From: Candidatus Gastranaerophilales bacterium
GTDB lineage: Bacteria; Cyanobacteriota; Vampirovibrionia; Gastranaerophilales; Gastranaerophilaceae
Direction: 5' to 3'
DNA: 5,050 nt
NCBI GenBank assembly: GCA_944323495.1
Contig: CALUSZ010000020.1
Coordinates: forward strand, 1 to 5,050
Shown: in pieces, positions 1 to 5,050 of the stretch
How the letters are laid out: each line of letters opens with the position of its first letter
Position numbering within the stretch: the first letter of the stretch is position 1
Made by a program: the position numbers and the translations under genes
The notes under the pieces: model-generated
Told to the model about the DNA's origin: nothing
The model's database searches: none
Seen by the model: the letters and a program-made list of their open reading frames with translations, nothing else

Positions 1-524
1 ATGGGATTCCTCAATTAGTCAGGGTTACATTTACTGATTTAAAAAGCCTGCCTGATGGGGAATCCAGAATGGTAATGTTTATTGAAGATGTAGCAGCAAA
101 AGAAATTATACTCCCAAATAAAAATAAGAATGTAAATACAAAGCTTATTGTAAAAACAAGACTTGGAATCCCGATTTACGTTGATAAAGGGCGTTTTGTA
201 AAGACGGGTTCATTTAATAATTTAACGGTTGAAAAAAACAATAAGAATCTGGTTTACCATATGCAGCTTTCGGCAGGCGGTAACAGCAAGGTGCGTTATT
301 ACGGAAAAGCACAGATTATTAAGGACAAAAAATTAATACAAGAATTTAATATGAACAGCAATACTATAAGAGCGAACGGCGTTTTTGAGGAGACCGGCTT
401 AATACCCGATAACTTGGAAGAAGGAGATTATATTCTGAAAGTTATTTTAACCTACAAAAACGAAAAGGGAGAAAACAAAAATCTTATAAAAGAGATTTCG
501 TTTAACTTAAGTAATTCAATTTAA
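1..524 (+). CDS. Periplasmic pilus-assembly chaperone (PapD/FimC-like), 5' partial
   Basis: The frame is open from base 3 (no stop upstream), so the gene begins outside the window; the ATG at 69 is internal because conserved chaperone sequence precedes it. The visible 173 residues would be the C-terminal part of a protein of usually 220-250 residues; the signal peptide and first strands are missing. Visible residues 4-29 (QLVRVTF, then LPDGESRMVMFIEDV) match the PapD-like pattern of LP..ES followed by a strand ending in an E-[IV] turn. Residues 51-60 (KTRLGIPIYV) fit the F1-G1 region whose hydrophobic strand caps pilin subunits. The rest, to a final strand EISFNL, fits the second Ig-like domain. 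Role from the family: it binds pilins in the periplasm by donor-strand complementation and delivers them to the usher. It is the first visible gene of the operon, and its stop overlaps the next gene's ribosome site. The basic residue that anchors the pilin C-terminus may be Arg53, but this alignment is uncertain. Confidence 0.82.
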   Translation, partial: GIPQLVRVTFTDLKSLPDGESRMVMFIEDVAAKEIILPNKNKNVNTKLIVKTRLGIPIYVDKGRFVKTGSFNNLTVEKNNKNLVYHMQLSAGGNSKVRYYGKAQIIKDKKLIQEFNMNSNTIRANGVFEETGLIPDNLEEGDYILKVILTYKNEKGENKNLIKEISFNLSNSI

Positions 525-528
525 GGAG
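523..528 (+). promoter_or_regulatory. Strong ribosome binding site of the first pilin gene
   Basis: AAGGAG lies 8 nt before the ATG at 537 and shares its first two bases with the chaperone stop codon TAA (522-524). It is the best match to the anti-Shine-Dalgarno sequence in the operon, as expected for the subunit needed in most copies, and it fixes the start at 537. Confidence 0.8.
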
Positions 529-536
529 AAACCAAC

Positions 537-1148
537 ATGAAGAAAACAAAATTATTCACATCACTTTTAGTTTTATGTGCCTCTTGTCTGTGTGCACACG
601 CTGAAAACTTTGATACACAAATTTTGCGTGCAACCCTGGCGCCTTTTGTTGATATCAAAGCAGAAACTGATATTCAGACAAAAACTATTGATCCGGCAAC
701 AGGTAATTTAGACAGTGCTTTTTCATCAATATTTACAATCCGCGCAAATGATGAAATTGATTTGTATCTAACAGCCAAGGCAGATACAGCTAACGGTTTT
801 GAACAGGCATTTTTTAAAAAAGCTGGAGTTGTATATGTAATACTTACTAATACAACTAAAAAACCTGCAGTTGCTTCTTTAACCGATATTAAAACCGGAA
901 CCGCAGTTCCTGCCAATAACGCAAACGCAATTGCCTATCCGGTAACGGGTATTACAATCGGCGGCGCAACGGAAGGAGTTGAACCTCAATATAATGACAG
1001 CAAAAGCCAGTATGAGTTTAAGGTAAACCCTGGAATAACAACTGCAACGACTACGATATCCTCTTCTGTTGATTCAACAACATACTCTTTTGATGATAAC
1101 GCAGGAACTTATGAGGCTCATATAACATTAACGGATACTACAACATAG
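537..1148 (+). CDS. Pilin-like major fibre subunit, secreted (alternate/CS1-like class suggested)
   Basis: This 203-residue protein starts with a clear Sec signal peptide (basic MKKTK, hydrophobic core, AHA before Glu23; probable cleavage after Ala22). The mature part has no cysteine and is Thr/Ser/Ala-rich with alternating strand patterns. After cleavage, residues 25-40 (hydrophobic alternation, then ATLAPFVDI) resemble the N-terminal donor strand of CFA/I-CS1 type pilins as I recall them (VTASVDP..D). DPATG at 52-56 followed by a strand and AND (70-72) also fits their SPA...HTND segment. The C-terminus (AGTYEAHITLTDTTT, 189-203) fits the last conserved strand of that class, A-G-x-Y-x-x-x-x-[ST]-[IL]. 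It is preceded by a Thr/Ser-rich stretch (168-182). Its place after the chaperone and its strong ribosome site suggest the major subunit. It shares a domain plan with the next gene. The class assignment is inferred by eye; a short secreted beta protein of another kind remains possible. Confidence 0.72.
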   Translation: MKKTKLFTSLLVLCASCLCAHAENFDTQILRATLAPFVDIKAETDIQTKTIDPATGNLDSAFSSIFTIRANDEIDLYLTAKADTANGFEQAFFKKAGVVYVILTNTTKKPAVASLTDIKTGTAVPANNANAIAYPVTGITIGGATEGVEPQYNDSKSQYEFKVNPGITTATTTISSSVDSTTYSFDDNAGTYEAHITLTDTTT

Positions 1149-1150
1149 GA
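1147..1150 (+). promoter_or_regulatory. Weak ribosome binding site deciding the start of the second pilin gene
   Basis: AGGA overlaps the TAG stop of the first pilin (1146-1148) and stands 8 nt before the ATG at 1159. An in-frame TTG at 1156 would leave only 5 nt, so the ATG is preferred. The site is much weaker than the AAGGAG of the upstream pilin. Confidence 0.55.
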
Positions 1151-1158
1151 TATTTTTG

Positions 1159-1764
1159 ATGAAAAATCGTTTTATTATCTTTTTATTACTATTACTTACA
1201 GCGCCGGTATGCTCCGGCGCTGCGGTAATGGACAGCGTAATTACAACTGTTGTGCCTTCTGCTGCCATTGTGAAAGCGGTACCTTCTTCAAAAAATAACA
1301 GTGTAATAAATCCGGAAAACGGATTCCAATCAGGCTTGGAGGCGATATTTAATATCAAGACCAATGGTGATGATAATACGTATGATTTTATTTTATCCGG
1401 AAGCATAGATACACTTGGCGGAATGAAAAATGCTTATGTGATGAATAATGATAAACTATATCTTATGCTTGGAAATAAAGACCGGCTGCCTGAATCCGCA
1501 GCAGTATTTGATATTATCTCCGGCAGCCCGTCCAAGAATCCTAATATAATAGCATACCCCGTTATTAACACCTCGTCATATGATATAAAACCTTTAAACT
1601 ATAGAGGAGAGCTTTGCTGCAAGATTTTAAGCGGCGGAGTTCAGGATATGAATGTCTCTCAAACAATATCCAATACACCTCTCGGGAATACATATTCTAT
1701 TGGAGAAGATTCGGCAGGGGTTTATGAGGCTGTAATAACCCTGAATATATACAGGAAACCCTGA
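1159..1764 (+). CDS. Second pilin-like subunit, paralogous to the upstream pilin (minor or initiating subunit?)
   Basis: This 201-residue secreted protein has a signal peptide (MKNR, a Leu/Ile core, cleavage near SGA-A at residues 19-22). It lines up by eye with the upstream pilin: NPENG (51-55) against DPATG, EAIFNIKTN (61-69) against SSIFTIRAN, IIAYPVI (130-136) against AIAYPVT, and AGVYEAVITL (186-195) against AGTYEAHITL. The two are therefore diverged duplicates. An N-terminal extension with alternating hydrophobics (SVITTVVPSAAI, 26-37) could serve as a donor strand, which argues against a two-domain tip adhesin. Unlike its paralog, the mature chain carries adjacent cysteines (Cys153-Cys154), and it ends in NIYRKP. 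The signal-peptide region is encoded by an unusually GC-rich stem-loop (1199-1222). The gene follows its paralog by 10 nt and overlaps the usher start by one base. A minor, tip-proximal or initiating subunit fits its weak ribosome site, but this is inference. Confidence 0.66.
   Translation: MKNRFIIFLLLLLTAPVCSGAAVMDSVITTVVPSAAIVKAVPSSKNNSVINPENGFQSGLEAIFNIKTNGDDNTYDFILSGSIDTLGGMKNAYVMNNDKLYLMLGNKDRLPESAAVFDIISGSPSKNPNIIAYPVINTSSYDIKPLNYRGELCCKILSGGVQDMNVSQTISNTPLGNTYSIGEDSAGVYEAVITLNIYRKP
1199..1222 (+). repeat. GC-rich perfect inverted repeat (9-bp stem, 6-nt loop) inside the second pilin gene
   Basis: CAGCGCCGG (1199-1207) and CCGGCGCTG (1214-1222) are exact reverse complements around the loop TATGCT. 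Eight of nine pairs are G-C in an otherwise AT-rich region. It begins 40 nt after the start codon of the second pilin and encodes part of its signal peptide. No T-run follows, so it is not a classic intrinsic terminator. It could act as an RNA hairpin that stabilises the upstream pilin message or slows ribosomes; that role is inference. Confidence 0.75.
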
Positions 1765-1766
1765 TG
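1752..1766 (+). promoter_or_regulatory. Usher ribosome binding site and TGATG stop-start coupling
   Basis: AGGA (1752-1755) lies inside the end of the second pilin gene, 8 nt before the usher ATG (1764-1766). The pilin stop TGA (1762-1764) shares its A with that ATG. This arrangement usually means translational coupling by terminating ribosomes, and it supports the start at 1764. Confidence 0.65.
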
Positions 1767-4520
1767 AAATTTTTTATACTTTTGATGCTGTTATTTTTGA
1801 CCGGTTTTTGCTGTGTATTTGCACAGAATGAACAGACTACAATAACTTCTCTGGAAGTAAACAATGCAGATTATTATGATATTGAAGTAATGATGCTTTC
1901 AGAGAATAAGATATACCTTCCGGTCAAACAAATAGCAAAAAAATTTAATTTACAGCTTGAGGTAAATCATTCTCAAAAAGAACTGGCTTTTTCTAACTTT
2001 GAGGGTGAAAATATTTTTATAAACAGAAGCGGAATTTTTTTGAATAATAATTCTATTTCAGATTTATTAAAATTTCAAAAAGAAGGTATTATAGAAATTA
2101 ACGAGTTTTATATTGACAAAGATATTGCAGAACGTATTTTTAATTCCGAATTCACAATTGATAGCAGTACTTTGTGCGTAAAAGTTCAGAACAAATATAT
2201 TATAAAGAAAACTACAGAGACAGTACAGGAAGAAGCAGAGGAAAAAAATATTTTACAGCCGAAAGAAAAGGGCAGGCTGTCTTTTGATACGTTTGAAGTG
2301 AGCAATTCAATGATGAATGATTCTGCAAAGCAGGTCTACTTAAATGCAACACAGAATAATGTAATGTTTAATAATAATACAAGAATGAGCCTGAAGGGCA
2401 AATTATATGACGGTGATTATTCTTTAAATTTTAATACAAATAACTATACTCAGCAGTTTTTTTCATTTGGCGGCCTGAGTTTTTCTTATAAAAATAAGTG
2501 GCGTGATAAATATTACTATGAATTAGGGCAGGTTTCCGGCTTTAAAGATAATTATAATTCAATAGGAACAATGCTTATAGGAGCACAATTATCGGATTAT
2601 AATGAATATGAAAAAACTGATAAATCCTCAGTCAACAGTTTTTTAAAAAAGGGAGAGTCAAAGCATCGTATTTTTACGGGAATTTCCGGATTTAACAACA
2701 GACTTTTCAGTTCAAACGGCTATATTTACCAGATGACTTCTAAAAAGTTTGTAGCCGGCGGCAGCAGGCAGTACGGAATAAGTGATAATATGACTCTTGA
2801 TACAAAACTCATTTACGATAAAATTATCAAAAAAAATGACGATGCTATATTTTTAACTAATTTATATAATGATTATTCGATACTATCCTCCGGCGTTTAC
2901 CGAAATCCGAATACAATGGAGGGAGTGAGCTTAATTAACACTTTAAATCTATATAGAAATGAGTTCTATAAGCTCAATGCTCTTGCCGGATTATCTCTGA
3001 TGAAAGATTTTAACTATGATGCTTCCGGATATAATCCGGGATATTCATTATCTCTTGAAAATGTTTTTGACTACCATAATTCAACTCTAAAACTAAGACT
3101 CTACCAGCAATCACCAAATTATTATGTAGCCGGTTCCGACTCGGGGTTTATCTGCGATAGGCTTGGCGCAGAAGCTGCTTATAGTTACACCCGTGAGAAA
3201 TTCAATGCCAATATGCGCTATACAAGATATTTTTCAAATCTGGACCAACGCTACAGTGGAGGAATCACAACCTTTGATGAAGCGTATATTAATGCCGGAG
3301 CAAACCTGTTTAATTTTGCTAAACTCCGGCTCAACGGAAATTTAAGATATGGTGAAAACAGTGTCGGTCATAATTTGAATTATTACTATAATTTAAACGC
3401 ATCAAAAAGTATAAATTCTAAATTAACTCTGGAAGCCGGATATATGGGAAATGCTTATAATACTGAATATAATTCTTCAAGTTCATATTCAAACGGTTTT
3501 ACAAGTAATTACAGCAACCTCTACTGTAATACGAACTGGCGGCTTCCTAAAAATAAAGGTGTCCTCGGACTCGGGCATGAAAGTGTTCAGTATGAATCCG
3601 GTGGAACTAAAAATGATTACAATATGATAAAACTAAATTACCGATTCCCCGAGTTTAAAAGAATAATTTTAGCCTTAGGTATAGGTTATAAATATCAAGG
3701 CTATGATGGAGGCTGTACATATACTGCTGCAATAGGATACAGAACAAAAACCGGTATGATTATAAGTCTTAATTATCAATATAATACAGCTATGGGTTAT
3801 ATGTTTAATAATATGTATATTCCGGCAAATACAAGACATTCTATTAATTTTACCTTTAATGATACATTTGCTTTTTCCGGCTGCGGCCTGCAATCAATAG
3901 GAACTGCATCTCCTGACGAAGGTTTTGTTGAAATAGCTGCTTATATTGATAAAAACCACAATAACATATTTGATAAAGATGATATAAAAGTTCCTAATGT
4001 TCCGGTAAAAGTTGCCTGGAAAAGCCAGCCTATAAAAACTAAAAGAAGCGGTTTTTGTCCCCTTCAAAATGTAGAAAAAGGTTATTATGATATTAAACTT
4101 GACGGAGATAATCTGCATGCGAACCTGTCGCCGGAGAAGGATTTAAAGCAGTCGATATATGTTGAGCCAATGAAAACAACAAGAGTAGAATTCCCGCTAA
4201 AAAGCACTGTCGGCAATATTTCCGGAAAACTAAAAATACAAGATGAATTTAATAGAAAAATGGTCATTACAGATTTTATCGTGAGTCTTTTTGATATGGA
4301 AGGGCAGGAAGTTGCATATTCAACGGTTGATAATTCCGGCAATTATTATTTTTCAGGGATTTCTCCCGGCAAATATAAAATCGCGCTGGACCGAAATTTT
4401 GTAAACGATTATAATCTGACTCCGGATATTGAGAAAGGAGAAATTATGATTGATATCCCGTATGTTTATAAAGATTTTGTAGAATTGAATAATCAGGATT
4501 TAATTTATACATGCCTTTAA
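1764..4520 (+). CDS. Outer-membrane usher protein of a chaperone-usher fibre
   Basis: The 918 residues are slightly longer than classic ushers (about 800-880). A signal peptide (residues 1-20, VFA before Gln21) is followed by a soluble N-terminal domain (about 25-147) where ushers bind chaperone-subunit complexes, a charged linker (150-170), a long Tyr/Asn/Ser-rich stretch of alternating strands forming the outer-membrane barrel (about 171-700), and two Ig-like C-terminal domains (about 718-812 and 813-918). Usher-like landmarks are YYYELGQVSGF (250-260), GAQLSDYN (273-280) and GGSRQYGISDNMTL (332-345). Only about 56 residues separate the last two, so the usual plug domain between them is not evident. 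The first C-terminal domain has a calcium-loop motif (Asp729, Asn731, Asn733, Ile735, Asp737, Asp740). The last contains DNSGNYYFSGISPGKYKI (856-873), typical of carboxypeptidase-regulatory-like folds. Family role: it accepts chaperone-pilin complexes and exports the growing fibre. Operon context supports this strongly; exact subclass and plug status are uncertain. Confidence 0.83.
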   Translation: MKFFILLMLLFLTGFCCVFAQNEQTTITSLEVNNADYYDIEVMMLSENKIYLPVKQIAKKFNLQLEVNHSQKELAFSNFEGENIFINRSGIFLNNNSISDLLKFQKEGIIEINEFYIDKDIAERIFNSEFTIDSSTLCVKVQNKYIIKKTTETVQEEAEEKNILQPKEKGRLSFDTFEVSNSMMNDSAKQVYLNATQNNVMFNNNTRMSLKGKLYDGDYSLNFNTNNYTQQFFSFGGLSFSYKNKWRDKYYYELGQVSGFKDNYNSIGTMLIGAQLSDYNEYEKTDKSSVNSFLKKGESKHRIFTGISGFNNRLFSSNGYIYQMTSKKFVAGGSRQYGISDNMTLDTKLIYDKIIKKNDDAIFLTNLYNDYSILSSGVYRNPNTMEGVSLINTLNLYRNEFYKLNALAGLSLMKDFNYDASGYNPGYSLSLENVFDYHNSTLKLRLYQQSPNYYVAGSDSGFICDRLGAEAAYSYTREKFNANMRYTRYFSNLDQRYSGGITTFDEAYINAGANLFNFAKLRLNGNLRYGENSVGHNLNYYYNLNASKSINSKLTLEAGYMGNAYNTEYNSSSSYSNGFTSNYSNLYCNTNWRLPKNKGVLGLGHESVQYESGGTKNDYNMIKLNYRFPEFKRIILALGIGYKYQGYDGGCTYTAAIGYRTKTGMIISLNYQYNTAMGYMFNNMYIPANTRHSINFTFNDTFAFSGCGLQSIGTASPDEGFVEIAAYIDKNHNNIFDKDDIKVPNVPVKVAWKSQPIKTKRSGFCPLQNVEKGYYDIKLDGDNLHANLSPEKDLKQSIYVEPMKTTRVEFPLKSTVGNISGKLKIQDEFNRKMVITDFIVSLFDMEGQEVAYSTVDNSGNYYFSGISPGKYKIALDRNFVNDYNLTPDIEKGEIMIDIPYVYKDFVELNNQDLIYTCL
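4517..4520. other. Shared TTAA: stop codons of two convergent genes
   Basis: The usher ends with TAA at 4518-4520 on the plus strand, and the HNH-like gene ends with TAA read from 4519-4517 on the minus strand, so the palindrome TTAA supplies both stops. No stem plus T-run is visible within about 100 nt on either side, so termination for each transcript must occur inside the opposing gene or be Rho-dependent. Confidence 0.85.
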
Positions 4521-5050
4521 GTTTTGTATATATTTACTCCTTTTTCGTAAGCTTCAACTGCTCTTGCGGCCTCCTCTTCCGAATATTTATATAATCCGAG
4601 ACTTATCATAATTCTGCCTTCAGATTCTTCAAACAGTTTTTTCTTAATTTTATAAGGGTATGTTTCATTGCCTTGAAGATGACCTTTGTGGATTTCTCTT
4701 ATAATATCATCAATATACATTTGCATATATTGAGGGATTTTTGGGTGTCTTTTTATATATTCAACAAGAGGCATATTTTCTCTGTAACGGTTTCCGCTGG
4801 CAGAAGTTAAAAGAAAATTTCCTATCGTATTCAATCCGCCGTTAGAAGCTGGAGTAACGTGTTCTATGGAGCCTGTTGAGGCAATAAATATACGTCTTAT
4901 AATCTCTGTCTGACTTCTTTTAGAATATTTTACAACGAAAGCGTTTCTGCTGCTTTCAGATGTTGGAAGGAATAGAGCTTTGTTTCTTATGTTGTTTAAA
5001 ATTTCTCGTTCATTTTCTTTGGGAATAATTTCTTCTAAGGAGTTCAGGAA
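4517..5050 (-). CDS. HNH-endonuclease-like protein, 5' partial
   Basis: On the minus strand the frame is open from the window edge (base 5050) to a TAA at 4519-4517, giving 177 visible residues; the TTG at 4834 is internal. Visible residues 62-88 carry an HNH-like core: Glu63-His64-Val-Thr-Pro67, Gly71-Gly72, Asn78 and Asn87. This has the form [DE]H..P.S.GG.....N.(8)N known from His-Me finger nucleases, with Asn in place of the final His (a common variant). The Cys pairs that bind zinc in many HNH proteins are absent from the visible part. A Lys/Arg/Glu-rich helical C-terminal part follows (about 89-177). A related HNH-like family seems familiar from gut Gastranaerophilales, but that is recollection, not a search. 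If active, it would cut DNA or RNA in the cytoplasm; no partner methylase or immunity gene is visible. It faces the pilus operon and overlaps the usher end by 4 nt, so it is a separate unit. Function is tentative. Confidence 0.6.
   Translation of the reverse strand, partial: FLNSLEEIIPKENEREILNNIRNKALFLPTSESSRNAFVVKYSKRSQTEIIRRIFIASTGSIEHVTPASNGGLNTIGNFLLTSASGNRYRENMPLVEYIKRHPKIPQYMQMYIDDIIREIHKGHLQGNETYPYKIKKKLFEESEGRIMISLGLYKYSEEEAARAVEAYEKGVNIYKT

Noticed and set aside
69..524. ATG at 69 as the true start of the chaperone gene
   Set aside because: The frame continues upstream to base 3 without a stop and encodes conserved chaperone sequence (QLVRVTF, LPDGES); no signal peptide follows the ATG at 69.
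674..916. Reverse reading frame opposite the first pilin, and similar ones at 1128-1406, 3675-3893, 3894-4118 and 4085-4342, plus a plus-strand frame at 3163-3345
   Set aside because: All lie within well-supported genes in another frame, lack good ribosome sites and show no recognisable protein pattern.
1156..1158. TTG at 1156 as start of the second pilin
   Set aside because: The ATG at 1159 directly follows and has better spacing (8 nt) from AGGA; the signal peptide is the same either way.
1764..1826. Lipoprotein signal at the usher N-terminus (Cys16, Cys17)
   Set aside because: The residues before the cysteines do not fit a lipobox, while VFA before Gln21 fits signal peptidase I.
2829..2836. 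Run of eight A in the usher gene as a phase-variation slippage site
   Set aside because: Runs of 7-8 A or T occur several times here and are ordinary at this base composition; no near-frame alternative is seen.
3025..3039. Inverted repeat CCGGAT-ATA-ATCCGG inside the usher gene
   Set aside because: Only a 6-bp stem with a 3-nt loop in mid-gene, and likely a by-product of the abundance of CCGG.
4832..4834. TTG (minus strand) at 4834 as the start of the last gene
   Set aside because: The frame is open to the window edge, and the first catalytic-type His of the HNH-like motif lies upstream of this codon.

Overview
The window is low in G+C (roughly a third by eye) and uses TAA, TAG and TGA as stops. 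A gene for an outer-membrane usher means a diderm (Gram-negative-type) envelope. Low G+C, Lys/Asn/Tyr-rich proteins and the look of the last gene suggest an uncultured gut-type lineage such as Gastranaerophilales (Vampirovibrionia/Melainabacteria). This is an impression from sequence style, not a proven placement.

Bases 1-4520 are one tightly packed plus-strand operon for a chaperone-usher surface fibre: the C-terminal three quarters of a PapD-like periplasmic chaperone (to 524, start outside the window), a pilin-like subunit (537-1148), a second related pilin-like subunit (1159-1764) and a 918-residue outer-membrane usher (1764-4520). Gaps are 12 nt, 10 nt and -1 nt. The order chaperone, pilin, (pilin), usher is that of the alternate (alpha, class 5, CFA/I-CS1 type) systems. 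The N-terminal and C-terminal strands of both pilins also look like that class. No two-domain tip adhesin follows the usher.

The expected pathway is: subunits enter the periplasm by Sec using the visible signal peptides; the chaperone caps each one by donor-strand complementation; the usher then exchanges the chaperone strand for the N-terminal extension of the next subunit and exports the fibre. Expression appears graded. The first pilin has a strong AAGGAG site, the second a weak AGGA. A very GC-rich 9-bp stem-loop lies inside the start of the second pilin gene. The usher is translationally coupled to the second pilin by a TGATG overlap.

Bases 4517-5050 hold a convergent minus-strand gene (5' end outside the window) for a protein with an HNH-nuclease-like motif, probably unrelated to the fibre. 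Its stop and the usher stop share the same TTAA, so no intergenic terminator exists. No stretch longer than 12 nt is free of genes. No RNA gene, CRISPR, insertion sequence or promoter could be supported.

Points most worth a second look: the usher seems to lack the canonical plug domain and carries a full EF-hand-type calcium loop in its C-terminal region; the stem-loop between the two pilins; the possible alternate-class fibre outside Proteobacteria; and a strong excess of the tetranucleotide CCGG across the operon.
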